Assembly: GCA_965372745.1 (NCBI GenBank)
Contig: CBDVDM010000011.1
Location: 1-53,720, forward strand
Origin: VRUG01 sp965372745
GTDB lineage: Bacteria > Planctomycetota > Phycisphaerae > Sedimentisphaerales > Anaerobacaceae
Direction: 5' to 3'
Length of the DNA: 53,720 bases
In this document: positions 42,998-52,692 of the stretch, piece after piece
Layout of the letters: every line of letters begins with the position of its first letter
How positions within the stretch are numbered: the first letter of the stretch is position 1
Notes under the pieces: generated by a model
What the model saw: the letters and a program-made list of their open reading frames with translations, nothing else
What the model was told of the DNA's origin: nothing
The model's database searches: none
Program-made: the position numbers and the translations under genes

Positions 42998-44169
42998 TTC
43001 TCTATTCTATTTAATCCTTCGGCAATTTGTTCGAGGGAACAGGCAAAACTTAGCCTGATATTATTGTCACATCCGAAAGGCTTGCCCGGGACAATGGCAA
43101 CCTTTGCCTGTTCGAGAAGAGCCTTTGCAAAATCCATGCTGTCATTAATTTTTTCACCATTAATATTTCGGCCATAATGGGCAGAAACATCAGGAAAACA
43201 ATAAAAAGCCCCTGTCGGCTGGGAACATTTTATACCATCAATACCGTTCAGCTTTTGTGCCATATACTGAGCTCTTTTTTCAAATTCCATTCTCATTTTT
43301 TCTACGGTATCACCTTCATCTTTTAGTGCTGCAATTGCAGCCTCCTGTATAAAGGTGACAGCGTTTTGTGTCATGTGCGACTGTAATCTGGCCATGGCTT
43401 TTATAACTTCAAGAGGCCCTGCCGTGTAGCCTATTCGCCAGCCTGTCATTGAGAAGGCTTTACTGAAACCATTCGAGGTCAAGGTTCTGTTATAAGCATC
43501 TTCGCTTACAGATGCAAAGCTTATAAATTTTGTGTCACCATATACGAGCTTTTCATACATTTCGTCAGAGAAGACCATTACGTTCGTACCTTCGACAACT
43601 TTTGCAATGGCTTTCAATTCATCGGGTGAATATGTGAAACCGCCGGGATTGTTAGGTGAATTTAGTATCAACATTGCGGTCTTATCAGTGATAGCATTTT
43701 TCAACTGGTCGGGCGTGATTTTATAATCGTTTTCTTTTTTTGTTTGTACTATTTTCGCGGTGGCGTCGGCAAGTTTTATTGTTTCAGGGTAAGTTACCCA
43801 AAATGGTGTTGGTAGAATGACTTCATCGCCCGGATCCAGTACAGACTGCAATGCTTCATAAACGGAATGTTTGCCGCCGATATTAACAATCACCTGTTCA
43901 GGTGTGTAATCCAGATTGTTTTCTTTTTTCAACTTTTCGGCGATGGCAGTTCTTAGTTCAGGCGTGCCTGGAGCTGCGGTGTATTTTGTTTTGCCTTCTT
44001 TCAGGGCCTTAATCGCAGCGTTTTTGATATAGTCCGGTGTGTCGAAATCAGGCTCTCCGGCAGCGAAGGCAATAATATCAACACCTTGCGCTTTAAGTTC
44101 TTTAGCTCGTGCGGTAACAGCAATAGTAGCTGAAGGAGGAACAGCCTGGGCTCTTTGACTGACTTTCAT
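42982..44169 (-). CDS. Pyridoxal-phosphate aminotransferase, aspartate aminotransferase type
   Basis: A 395-residue class I aminotransferase. Features: VSQRAQAVPPSATIAVTARAKEL start, AAGEPDFDTPDYIK, the AAPGTPELR segment, LNSPNNPGGFTYS and the PLP lysine in SNGFSKAFSMTGWRIGY. It is most like the AspC/thermophilic Ib subgroup that moves the amino group between aspartate and 2-oxoglutarate. ATG 44169 gives the family's usual start; ATG 44205 would add 12 residues. A consensus-like promoter lies upstream (44218-44246). Its end overlaps the large membrane-protein gene. Confidence 0.93.
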   Translation of the reverse strand: MKVSQRAQAVPPSATIAVTARAKELKAQGVDIIAFAAGEPDFDTPDYIKNAAIKALKEGKTKYTAAPGTPELRTAIAEKLKKENNLDYTPEQVIVNIGGKHSVYEALQSVLDPGDEVILPTPFWVTYPETIKLADATAKIVQTKKENDYKITPDQLKNAITDKTAMLILNSPNNPGGFTYSPDELKAIAKVVEGTNVMVFSDEMYEKLVYGDTKFISFASVSEDAYNRTLTSNGFSKAFSMTGWRIGYTAGPLEVIKAMARLQSHMTQNAVTFIQEAAIAALKDEGDTVEKMRMEFEKRAQYMAQKLNGIDGIKCSQPTGAFYCFPDVSAHYGRNINGEKINDSMDFAKALLEQAKVAIVPGKPFGCDNNIRLSFACSLEQIAEGLNRIEKWLKK

Positions 44170-44217
44170 TTTCTTTTTACCCTCAAAATAAACATTCTTG
44201 TTCATTCAAACCAGCAT

Positions 44218-44246
44218 ATTAAAAACAAAAATAGGATTTAAGTCAA
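44218..44246 (-). promoter_or_regulatory. Sigma70-type promoter of the aminotransferase and envelope genes
   Basis: On the minus strand: TTGACT (44241-44246), 17-base spacer, TTTAAT (44218-44223). Transcription would begin near 44211, just before the upstream ATG at 44205 and 42 bases before the preferred start. Confidence 0.6.
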
Positions 44247-44364
44247 GAAATGATTATATACCATAAGTATCAGTGCAATATTTGTCTTCTCATGGATAAT
44301 CAGAAAAGCTAAAATCCCTGGTTTGTCGAATTGTATTAAAAATTAGAGGACATTTTGAGTTTTT

Positions 44365-45663
44365 ATGAAGCCGAAGATACTACTTGTCAATCCGCCTATA
44401 TATGATTTCACTGCGTATGATTTCTGGCTTAAACCTTACGGGATGCTGAGTATCGCAGGGCAGCTGCGCAGCAAGGCAGAGTTTGAAATATTCGACTACC
44501 TCGACAGAGAACACAGTTTTATAAAAAGTAAACACAGCTTAAAATCAGATAAATGGGGATGTGGCCAATTTTATTCGGAAAAAATTACAAAGCCTAAAAT
44601 ATTCGATAGTATCCCACGATACTATCGTCGATTCGGCTTGCCGAGAAAAATATTTGAGAATTTCCTAAAAGAACAGCAATTCGATTATGTCATGATTCAG
44701 ACAACAATGACCTACTGGTATTCAGCAGTACGTGAGGTAATAGGGGATATCCGAAAATATCAACAGCAGGCGAAAATAATTCTCGGCGGTAACTATGTGA
44801 CAGTTTGTTATGAACATGCGAAAACTTTAGGTGTGGATTTTTTGGCGGCAGGGAATAATCTTAAACCACTTTGGGAATATATAGATATTGAGCCTGATAG
44901 CCGGCAACCGGCATTGTGGGAAGTATATCCTAAACTCAAAACAGGGGTTCTGAAATTAACTCAAGGCTGCCCTTTCAAATGCTCGTATTGTTCAGTGCCT
45001 AAGGTATACGGCAAGTTCAAGACAAGACCGCTTGCTAGGTCACTGGCAGAGCTGGAATTACTTTGTAGCTTGGGGATTGAGAATATTGCATTTTATGATG
45101 ACGCCCTGCTGTTCAATACAAGCCTGGTATTCGAGCCGTTTTTGAATGAAGTTATTAAACGAGGTATCAAGATTAATTTTCACAGCCCGAATGCGCTAAA
45201 TGCAAGATTTATTACAAAACCGCTGGCAGAACTGATGGTAAAGGCAGGTTTTAAAACTTTTTACCTCGGATTTGAGAGCAACTCTGAGCAATGGCAAAAA
45301 CAAACCGGAGGGAAGGTTTTCAGTAAAGAGCTTGCCAATGCCGTGGCAAATTTATCTTCGGCTGGCGCTGATAAGCAAAATATTACCGCCTATGAGATTC
45401 TTGGACATCCGCACATCGAGACACAACAGCTGGAAGATTCGATGCGGTTTGTACACAGCCTTGGTATTTGCGGTATGCTGTCAGATTTTTCACCGATACC
45501 GGGTACCACCGATGGCGAGTATTGTAGAAAATGGGTTGATATGGACGAGCCGTTGTTCCACAACAAGACTGCATTTCCAATTATTCTGCTTGGATTCGAC
45601 GAAACAAACCGCCTAAAAGACCTGCAGCGAAAACTTAATCACTCAATAGTATCGGCCAAATAG
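44365..45663 (+). CDS. B12-binding-domain radical SAM protein
   Basis: A 432-residue protein with an N-terminal cobalamin-binding-type domain (KILLVNPPIYDF..., FDYVMIQTTMTYW, KIILGGNYVTV; about 1-185) and a radical SAM domain. The 4Fe-4S motif has Cys202, Cys206 and Cys209 (GCPFKCSYCSV). The cobalamin ligand motif DxHxxG is not seen, so B12 may bind without the His or not at all. The product and substrate are unknown; relatives act on lipids, hopanoids or antibiotics. It is 45 bases before miaB on the same strand and divergent from the aminotransferase. Confidence 0.85.
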   Translation: MKPKILLVNPPIYDFTAYDFWLKPYGMLSIAGQLRSKAEFEIFDYLDREHSFIKSKHSLKSDKWGCGQFYSEKITKPKIFDSIPRYYRRFGLPRKIFENFLKEQQFDYVMIQTTMTYWYSAVREVIGDIRKYQQQAKIILGGNYVTVCYEHAKTLGVDFLAAGNNLKPLWEYIDIEPDSRQPALWEVYPKLKTGVLKLTQGCPFKCSYCSVPKVYGKFKTRPLARSLAELELLCSLGIENIAFYDDALLFNTSLVFEPFLNEVIKRGIKINFHSPNALNARFITKPLAELMVKAGFKTFYLGFESNSEQWQKQTGGKVFSKELANAVANLSSAGADKQNITAYEILGHPHIETQQLEDSMRFVHSLGICGMLSDFSPIPGTTDGEYCRKWVDMDEPLFHNKTAFPIILLGFDETNRLKDLQRKLNHSIVSAK

Positions 45664-45708
45664 CCAATTTGATTTTAATACTCTAACCTTGTATACTTAA
45701 TATTCTAT

Positions 45709-47091
45709 ATGAAAAGCAAATACATACATATTAAGTGCTACGGGTGTCAAATGAATAAGCTGGACACCGCGTTAGTGGAGGCGTCACTGAAAAGGGAAGG
45801 CTACGTTCCGGTCGAGAGTGAGAAAAATGCAGATGTCGTTTTAATAAATACCTGCTCTGTTCGCGAACATGCCGAGAAGAAGGTGTTTTCGCATCTTGGT
45901 AATTTAAAACATCTCAAGCAAAGCAAGCCTGAACTGATAGTTGGCGTTATTGGGTGTATGGCACAGCGATTAGGTGATAAATTGCTGGAGCACAAGGCAA
46001 TTGACATTGTTTGCGGGCCTGGACAGATAGCACAGATAAATGAGTTGGTCAGAGACGCACTTGAGAAGAAGAAAAAGGTTTTGGCGGTAACAAAGAATAT
46101 TCGTCAGGAATCGCCGGAGAACCCTGCTTTAGAGAAATTTGAGTCGGTATTCGACAGTGATGATAAACAGATACCCGGGCAGGCTTTTGTGCGGGCGATG
46201 CGGGGATGTAATAATTTTTGCAGTTATTGTATCGTACCTTACGTTCGCGGGCCTGAAGTATCACGACCACCAAAGGCGGTGATTGAGCAGATAAAAAAAC
46301 TGGCTGACGAAGGTGTGAAGTTAGTGACGTTACTTGGGCAGGCAGTAAATTTATATAAGTATAAAAGTGGAGAAAAAACGTACTGTCTCGCGGATTTACT
46401 TGAGATGGCAAATGAACTGAAGGGCATTGAATGGATAAGGTTTGTGACGAGTTATCCGAAGGAAGAATATTTTGACAGGATTTGCAATGCGATGGCGGAG
46501 TTGCCAAAGGTTTGCGGTTATTTGCACATGCCGGCACAAAGCGGCTCAGATAAAATTTTAAAAACAATGAATCGTCATTATACAGCGCAGCAGTACCTTG
46601 ACTTGATAAACAAAGCGAAAGAAACAGTACCTGCAATAGCTGTATCAGGTGATTTTATAGTGGGGTTTCCGGGAGAAACTGACGAGGATTTCCAGCAAAG
46701 TATCGAGTTAATGAAAAATGCAGGATACAAAAATGCCTTCATCTTCAAGTACTCACCACGTCCGGGGACAAAAGCTGATAAAGGATTAGAAGATAGTATA
46801 CATGATGATATTAAGAAAAAGAGAAATATAGAGTTGTTGGCAGTTCAGGAAAAAATAAGTGATGAATTGAGCAGTGGTTTTTGTGGTAAACAGGTAAGAG
46901 TTTTAGTCGAGGGATTGAGCAAAAAGCCTCATCTTAATATGGCAGATAATGAAAATAATCCACAGCTAATCGGGAGGACATCAACAGACTGGATAGTTGT
47001 ATTTAACGGGCCGAAATCGTTAGCCGGTCAGTTTGCAGATGTTAAGATTATAAAAACAAGTCCGTTGACTTTATTTGGCCAATTGCAATAA
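45709..47091 (+). CDS. miaB: tRNA-2-methylthio-N6-isopentenyladenosine synthase
   Basis: A 460-residue radical SAM methylthiotransferase acting on A37 of tRNAs that read UNN codons. The N-terminal UPF0004 domain has Cys10, Cys49 and Cys83 for one cluster. The radical SAM cluster uses Cys167, Cys171 and Cys174 (RGCNNFCSYCIVPYVRG). The C-terminal TRAM domain is about 395-460. LGQAVNLY replaces the usual LGQNVNSY. It fits MiaB better than RimO. Confidence 0.93.
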   Translation: MKSKYIHIKCYGCQMNKLDTALVEASLKREGYVPVESEKNADVVLINTCSVREHAEKKVFSHLGNLKHLKQSKPELIVGVIGCMAQRLGDKLLEHKAIDIVCGPGQIAQINELVRDALEKKKKVLAVTKNIRQESPENPALEKFESVFDSDDKQIPGQAFVRAMRGCNNFCSYCIVPYVRGPEVSRPPKAVIEQIKKLADEGVKLVTLLGQAVNLYKYKSGEKTYCLADLLEMANELKGIEWIRFVTSYPKEEYFDRICNAMAELPKVCGYLHMPAQSGSDKILKTMNRHYTAQQYLDLINKAKETVPAIAVSGDFIVGFPGETDEDFQQSIELMKNAGYKNAFIFKYSPRPGTKADKGLEDSIHDDIKKKRNIELLAVQEKISDELSSGFCGKQVRVLVEGLSKKPHLNMADNENNPQLIGRTSTDWIVVFNGPKSLAGQFADVKIIKTSPLTLFGQLQ

Positions 47092-47106
47092 ACATCAAAT
47101 GCAAGC

Positions 47107-47126
47107 TTATACCCTAAAGGGTATAA
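47107..47126. terminator. Perfect A/T-rich hairpin between miaB and the TraB-family gene
   Basis: TTATACCC (47107-47114), four bases, GGGTATAA (47119-47126). It sits between two convergent genes but has no T-run, so any terminator activity would be weak. Confidence 0.4.
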
Positions 47127-47153
47127 ATCACAAACAAGAAACCAATTTTAGCT

Positions 47154-48332
47154 TCAAAACGAACGAGCGGCGATCCAGCCACCTGAAATAAAAGTTCCGA
47201 GTGAGCTGCCCAGATTTGCAAAAACAACGACCAGTAGAATCTTGGTGACCGGATTTTGCCAAAATCCCTTTACGGTCGAGATAGCTTGCGGTAGATTTTC
47301 AAAATCGGTAACTGTTGGTTTTCGCACCCAGGCCTGTACGAGACCTGCGACCCAGCCAGCAGCTATCATTGGGTTAAGGCTTGTAAGCGGAGCTCCGACA
47401 AAAGAGGCAAAAATAGTCAGCGGATGTGCCAATGCGATGGCAGAGCCAAGAGCGGCGAGTATGCCATTGATAAAAATCCAGATATAAATCGATTTTATTG
47501 AGTGTTCCGTACCGCCTTTATAAAAGCCTATAATAAGCAGAACAACAATTATTACCGGTATCGCCCATTTGAAGACAGTGGGGATAATCGATTTTTGTGG
47601 AATTTGCAAAAGCTCATCTATCGGCTCATCTTCCTGAATGTGCTTTTCGATTCCAGAGATGTGGCCGGCTCCAATAACAGCTACGATTTTATTTCCCTTT
47701 GCTTTTCTGATCTTCTGTGCAAGAAAGATATCACGCTCATCGATAAGACGTCTTTTTATTTCAGGGAAAGATTCTGTAAATTCCGCCATAATACTTTCGA
47801 GCTGGTCCTGCTGTTTCATTTTCTCGATGGTCTCATTATCAATCTTCTCTTTCTCAAAAATACACATGATAAAATTAACTAACAATTTCATTTTATTCCA
47901 GAAACCGAGATATCCCCAGACTCGTTTTAAGGTAATTTCAATTTGTCGGTCAGCGAGAACAAGTTCAGCTGAAATGTTTTTGGCCTGACTTATCCCTTCG
48001 AGCATTTCAGCGCCAGGCTGAATGCCAAGTTTGTCGCCAAGTCTGCGATAAAAAGAAGTCATTGTCAATTGGGCAAGTAAGAAGAGTGATTTTTTTTCTT
48101 TAATGATTTTAAATATATTCATCTTTTTCCACGAGTCTTTTTCGGTCATCGCTTTGTATCTGCCTTGGCAAAGTTCAACACAAACCGAATCCGGCTGTAC
48201 AGCTTCGATGGTGGTTTTTACATCTTCTACGCTTTGCTTCGAGACATGAGCAGTTCCGACAAGATATACCTCTTTGCTGTCAACTGTTAATTTTTTAACG
48301 CTCTCTGGTAACTGGGCAGCCAAATCTGTCAT
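47154..48332 (-). CDS. TraB/PrgY-family membrane protein
   Basis: A 392-residue protein. The N-terminal half (1-230) is a TraB domain with the two conserved GxxH-type motifs, VYLVGTAHVSKQS and IVAVIGAGHISGI, and the Glu in CVELCQGRY. These resemble metal-dependent peptidase motifs of the EreA/ChaN/TraB clan. The C-terminal half has four or so membrane helices (about 253-275, 285-307, 311-345, 368-390). Relatives include the enterococcal pheromone shutdown protein; the substrate here is unknown. AAGGTG lies six bases before ATG. Confidence 0.88.
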   Translation of the reverse strand: MTDLAAQLPESVKKLTVDSKEVYLVGTAHVSKQSVEDVKTTIEAVQPDSVCVELCQGRYKAMTEKDSWKKMNIFKIIKEKKSLFLLAQLTMTSFYRRLGDKLGIQPGAEMLEGISQAKNISAELVLADRQIEITLKRVWGYLGFWNKMKLLVNFIMCIFEKEKIDNETIEKMKQQDQLESIMAEFTESFPEIKRRLIDERDIFLAQKIRKAKGNKIVAVIGAGHISGIEKHIQEDEPIDELLQIPQKSIIPTVFKWAIPVIIVVLLIIGFYKGGTEHSIKSIYIWIFINGILAALGSAIALAHPLTIFASFVGAPLTSLNPMIAAGWVAGLVQAWVRKPTVTDFENLPQAISTVKGFWQNPVTKILLVVVFANLGSSLGTFISGGWIAARSF

Positions 48333-48485
48333 CTATTACACCTTTTGAAAAATTATATGTGTTTTCATATCACTATCGGAAAAAACATTATACCGGCTTA
48401 GGGTTAATTTACCATTACCAAGTGATATTTGACTGATTTGTCTTTATAAACATGCCGGCAAAATAAAAGCTGTTGTAGAAATTAT

Positions 48486-51400
48486 TTATTCTGTCATTTG
48501 AATAAGCCAATATTCGGCAAAAGCTGCTAGGTCTTTAAGGTTGATTATTCCATCACCGCCGGGCGGAGCGATGTCAACTGCGGGTTGACTGAATAGCCAG
48601 TTATCTGCGATTTGTGATAAATCATTGTAGTCAGTTATGCAGTTTAAGTCAAAGTCACCGGTTAGAGATTCAGTTGTGAATGACCATACCGGCCCCGGGG
48701 CGGTACCACAACAGTTCGTGGCGATTACCTGCCAGTAATAAGTAGTGCTACAGGAAAGAACAGGGTCACATGAAGTTTCGCTTATATCGTCACAAAGTAA
48801 AGTTGCGGGCTGGTTGATAGTATCAAAATAAATGTCATAAGTAGTTTCACACCCGCTGCCAGATGCAAGACTCCAGGAGAGCAGTTTATCGACAGGAATG
48901 TTTGTACCGTTATTAATCGGGTCTGGAGAATCCACAGAAGGTAAAGTGCAATCAATTACATCAAAGTTATTACTATCGCCGGAGTGACCATTTGCATCAT
49001 CGGCATTTAGATAGACATCCGCCGCAGTTTCAAGGAAAGTGATTTGTCCAGCCCAAATACCATCAATAAAGTTTGTAGTGGTCATAGGTGTAATTTGAAT
49101 TTGTTGTGTTGTATCGGCCATTTGCAGTCTGATATTTGGTACCCATTCGTATCGAGTTCCAGGAGGTGTAGGACCAGACCATGTTGTGGGAGGACCGTAA
49201 GAAGTTGAATCAGTTTTGTAGGCGACGGAACGCCTGGTCGCGGTAGCAGTTTGGTAAGAATATCCTCTTGGTTGATCCAAATCGCTATTGTCAAAGCTAA
49301 AATCTATCATCAGGTTACACGCATCATTGTAATCAAACGGTGTAGTAAAATGGTAATATTGCCATCCAGTAGTGCCGGGAAGCTCAGCACTTTGATAGAC
49401 GGTTGTCCATCCTGAACCAACCCAGTTTTTAGACGAGAATACGCTGTCAGTAGTATGCTGCATTCTTATAGTCCAGTCGCTTCTTACCAGAGCAGGAATC
49501 TCGGTGACATAAAGGGCCAAATCAGTAATAGTGCCAGACTGGTCTATTTCGCTTGAAAGATAAAGTGTTTGTGTCCTTCGTTTTTTATAATAAACGCTGA
49601 TTGGATATTCGGAATCGGTAGTGCCTGCGCCGATCTCAATTTCATTGCCATCACTACCAATGACAGCAGACAAATCAACAACTCCGGTAAAATCAATAGC
49701 GGTCTGGCCGACAGCATCTTTGGCTGTTATAACTACTTCAAACGGAACGTTTACATATTGTGTACTGATTGGATCCCACTCAAAGTGATCCATCGGGACC
49801 AGATCTTCCTGACCCGTAATTATAATCGAATAATTCTGCTCACCGTCTGTCAACGTTCCTTTATAGGTAACCGATGCAGTATAAACTCCCTGGTTTAACG
49901 GCAGGTCTATGCAAACCTGTTCAACATTATCAAGCATATTGTTACCGGTTGTGGCATTATCAGAAGGATTAGTGGGGTCAAGGATAAATGGATAGTACAC
50001 AGTGAAACCATTGGGGTCAATGATACGCAGGTCGAGGTCATTAATCAGGCAAGGTGAGGTGTCATCAAGTCCTGAAACTTCATCTGCCGGCGGGTCTGTC
50101 CAGCATAAGGTTGCGCGAATAGGGCTTGAGCCATCCCATGTAAAACTGTAAGAATCACTGGTATTGGCCAAATTCAAAACGCCTTCAACAATCCTTTCCA
50201 AATACGGCTGCTCATACTGCCATTTTATACAATCGGCAGCGACTTTGGCATTCATTAATCCCCAGCCGTAACTATAATCAGGACCAGGGTTTCCCAGGTC
50301 ATCAGCAGTATGAATAATAAGTCCTTTCAGAGTGCTGGCTCGCATTGCCTGGCCACTAAAAAGCTGCTCCCAATATTCAACAAGCAAAGCAGCAGCCCCT
50401 GAGGCGCTTGGAGCAGCCATACTTGTTCCGGAATAAGAAGCATAGCTGCTGTCATTTGTTGCTGTTGAAGAATACAAATTTACCCCATTGCATACAATGT
50501 CCGGCTTAATACGACCGTCATCTGTAGGCCCCCAACCGCTAAAGGTTGTCATAGTTCCATTGGCAGGACTACGCAGACCAGCTAAAACTGCATCATTGAC
50601 TGCACCAATAGTCATGACATTTTTGGCACTACTGCCAGGCAATATTGTGTCAAACCCACCATCATAATAGTCGTCGTACGGATCTGATGAGCTGTCATAA
50701 GTTTTTGATTCCCAATTGCCTACAAAATAGTAATAAAAAGTTGTTCCATCAGTTGGTGCGCTATCATTCCTATCATTACCAGCTGCCCAAAAAGGCAGGT
50801 AGTATGGAGCGGAATAACAGATAGAATCATATTCCGGTGCTCCATGGGCATACTGTCCAAAGCTTTCATCTTCGCGCTGGCCCCATACACCAAACCAATG
50901 GGGACCATCATTGCCGGAATAATCGCCATTTTCCCATCCAGATGCGATTCCATAAGAGTGATTAGATACATATATTTTGTCAGGCTCAGCCGGGTAACTT
51001 GCCGCCCGTGATGTCATTTCGGACTCATCTGAATTCCAGTCGTAAGAATCTATATTAACACTTGGAGCCATACCCAATGCAGCAGAATCAACCCCGGCAG
51101 CACCAATCGTCCCACCTACATGCGTAGAATGGCTATGGCTTCCGACGGCATCAAAAAGAGTTACTCTACTATCAAACTCCTGATGACTATCCCGCACATC
51201 AGCTCCATCCCAGATGCCAACCGTTAATCCAGCGCCATTAAGATTGTATGGAATGGTATTACGGATAAGATCAGTACCTTGAGAAATAGCTGAATTAACA
51301 TTGCAGGTCTGATAGTAAATCGGACGGTCATCAATTACCCTCATCAACTCATAAACTCTATGACCTTTGCTGACTTTAATCTGCCATCCTTTTTCATAGG

Positions 51401-51713
51401 CCATTTGCTTAGCAGTCTCCTTTTGAGCTTGAGCTTTTTGAGCTAAACATTCAACCATCTCCATCTGCCTGCGGAGATATTCGTCACCTCTTAAGTGGAG
51501 TTTAATAATAGTTCCGTCTGGCTGAATAAATTCAGCAGGCTCTGAATTAGCAGGTACCGCCACTGCCAGAGGTAATCTTAATGCCAGCATCACCCATATG
51601 AAGACAGTTATAGCAACACATTTGCAAAACTTGGTTTTGATTCTGTTACTGCCCTTCTTTACATTAAAAAAAACCGTTAGGGAAACATTCCGGATTTCAG
51701 TATACAGACCCAC
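48486..51713 (-). CDS. Secreted subtilisin-like (S8) serine protease with dockerin-type C-terminus
   Basis: About 1075 residues. Counting from the TTG at 51740, the catalytic triad is Asp178 (VGIWDGADV), His207 (HSTHVGGT) and Ser440 (SYSGTSMAAPSASG), with Asn322 as oxyanion residue. A hydrophobic export signal is at about 42-62 (VAITVFIWVMLALRLPLAVAV). After the protease come beta-sandwich regions including a fibronectin-like module (about 960-1025). The end, GDFDLNCITDYNDLSQIADNWL with a second GDGIINLKDLAAFAEYWL, is a dockerin I pair. A promoter overlaps the TTG at 51740, so a later start is likely. GTG 51713 is listed but uncertain. Confidence 0.85.
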   Translation of the reverse strand: MGLYTEIRNVSLTVFFNVKKGSNRIKTKFCKCVAITVFIWVMLALRLPLAVAVPANSEPAEFIQPDGTIIKLHLRGDEYLRRQMEMVECLAQKAQAQKETAKQMAYEKGWQIKVSKGHRVYELMRVIDDRPIYYQTCNVNSAISQGTDLIRNTIPYNLNGAGLTVGIWDGADVRDSHQEFDSRVTLFDAVGSHSHSTHVGGTIGAAGVDSAALGMAPSVNIDSYDWNSDESEMTSRAASYPAEPDKIYVSNHSYGIASGWENGDYSGNDGPHWFGVWGQREDESFGQYAHGAPEYDSICYSAPYYLPFWAAGNDRNDSAPTDGTTFYYYFVGNWESKTYDSSSDPYDDYYDGGFDTILPGSSAKNVMTIGAVNDAVLAGLRSPANGTMTTFSGWGPTDDGRIKPDIVCNGVNLYSSTATNDSSYASYSGTSMAAPSASGAAALLVEYWEQLFSGQAMRASTLKGLIIHTADDLGNPGPDYSYGWGLMNAKVAADCIKWQYEQPYLERIVEGVLNLANTSDSYSFTWDGSSPIRATLCWTDPPADEVSGLDDTSPCLINDLDLRIIDPNGFTVYYPFILDPTNPSDNATTGNNMLDNVEQVCIDLPLNQGVYTASVTYKGTLTDGEQNYSIIITGQEDLVPMDHFEWDPISTQYVNVPFEVVITAKDAVGQTAIDFTGVVDLSAVIGSDGNEIEIGAGTTDSEYPISVYYKKRRTQTLYLSSEIDQSGTITDLALYVTEIPALVRSDWTIRMQHTTDSVFSSKNWVGSGWTTVYQSAELPGTTGWQYYHFTTPFDYNDACNLMIDFSFDNSDLDQPRGYSYQTATATRRSVAYKTDSTSYGPPTTWSGPTPPGTRYEWVPNIRLQMADTTQQIQITPMTTTNFIDGIWAGQITFLETAADVYLNADDANGHSGDSNNFDVIDCTLPSVDSPDPINNGTNIPVDKLLSWSLASGSGCETTYDIYFDTINQPATLLCDDISETSCDPVLSCSTTYYWQVIATNCCGTAPGPVWSFTTESLTGDFDLNCITDYNDLSQIADNWLFSQPAVDIAPPGGDGIINLKDLAAFAEYWLIQMTE

Positions 51714-51716
51714 ATA

Positions 51717-51745
51717 ATTATAACCGAAATCGACTCTCAAATCAA
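51717..51745 (-). promoter_or_regulatory. Sigma70-type promoter of the subtilase gene
   Basis: On the minus strand: TTGATT (51740-51745), 17-base spacer, TATAAT (51717-51722, perfect -10). It overlaps the TTG at 51740, which argues against that codon as the translation start. Confidence 0.6.
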
Positions 51746-51855
51746 CTTAAAAAGCTATTCTGCGTACCCGATATAAAAACCCGTTTATAATGATGAAGTC
51801 CCAAAATCCAAAATTTCAGGCTTGTGTTTGGTGAGAATTGGATTTTAATAGTTTT

Positions 51856-52324
51856 TCATTTATTTAAGGATATGACTGATATAACCAAAGCCAAAAACGA
51901 AATTATTACCGCCAACAAACTTGCAACAGCTGAGGTCTTTGTACTGTTTCTCAAACTCTGCTCATAATCAAATTTTTCTTGCAATTCACCAAACATAACA
52001 CAAAGGAGAGGGAAATTAATTGCCCAAGATTTTAAGCCGCTTATGGTCGTAAAAAAATGCTTTCCGTCTTGAGTATATAAATCATCGTAGTAATACAAAA
52101 TATGGTGGATAATATCAGGTGTCGTTTTGATTTTTTCCGCTACTTTGTATAAATCCACGGGGTAATAAATAACCTGATAACACTCTGGGGGTTTTTCAGC
52201 TTTTACAATTTCTTGCCATTTCTTTCGATATTCGTCAATATGAGTATCATAAATCGCACTGAATATCTTCAGCTATCGTTATATCCATGTCTTTACACTT
52301 GTCGTTTACATATTTGCACATCAT
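51856..52324 (-). pseudogene. Probable frameshifted gene for a small membrane-anchored protein
   Basis: The open 3' part encodes DLYKVAEKIKTTPDIIHHIL and a C-terminal membrane helix (SAVASLLAVIISFLALVISVISL). The frame continues upstream without a start codon (IFSAIYDTHIDEYRKKWQEIVKAEKPP...) to about 52266. There a different frame starting at ATG 52324 (MMCKYVNDKCKDMDITIAEDI) ends. Joining the two needs one base to be skipped near 52259-52266 and would give about 155 residues. It could be a true +1 mutation, a sequencing error, or two overlapping reading frames. A GTG at 52158 would give a 100-residue form. The product is not recognised. It follows the HEPN gene on the same strand. Confidence 0.5.
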
Positions 52325-52353
52325 ATTTCCGGGATTTATCTATCATAATTTTG

Positions 52354-52692
52354 TCAGGCGCTCAATATTTCTTTTACTTCCCCGAGTAAAATCGGCAGGT
52401 GGTTTGTAACAGCTTTCCATACAACGGCCTCGTCAACAATATCGTAACCATGAATTAAGATATTTCTGAACCCTATAATGCGGTGATGCTCGGAAACCTT
52501 TTCCAGTAATTTGCTATCTGTGTATTTAATCCTGTTAAGAGCTTCTCCAATGATTTCAAAGTCCCTCTCGACTGCTCTTTTGGTAACAGGGTTGTTTTGA
52601 TATGCTTTGAAATCCATTCCACTAACAAAATCCTGTATCTCCTCGGCTGCCTGAAGGATATCAATAAGGTTTTTCCTTGTTTCATCGTTCAT
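52354..52692 (-). CDS. HEPN-domain toxin (DUF86/HepT-like)
   Basis: A 112-residue all-helical protein with the HEPN motif FRNILIHGYD (R-x4-H-x-Y), the RNase site of HepT-type toxins. It overlaps the upstream MNT gene by 11 bases, the standard HEPN/MNT toxin-antitoxin layout, in which the MNT protein adenylylates the Tyr near the active site. An in-frame ATG at 52716 would extend the overlap; ATG 52692 (MNDETRKNLIDIL) is preferred. Confidence 0.88.
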   Translation of the reverse strand: MNDETRKNLIDILQAAEEIQDFVSGMDFKAYQNNPVTKRAVERDFEIIGEALNRIKYTDSKLLEKVSEHHRIIGFRNILIHGYDIVDEAVVWKAVTNHLPILLGEVKEILSA

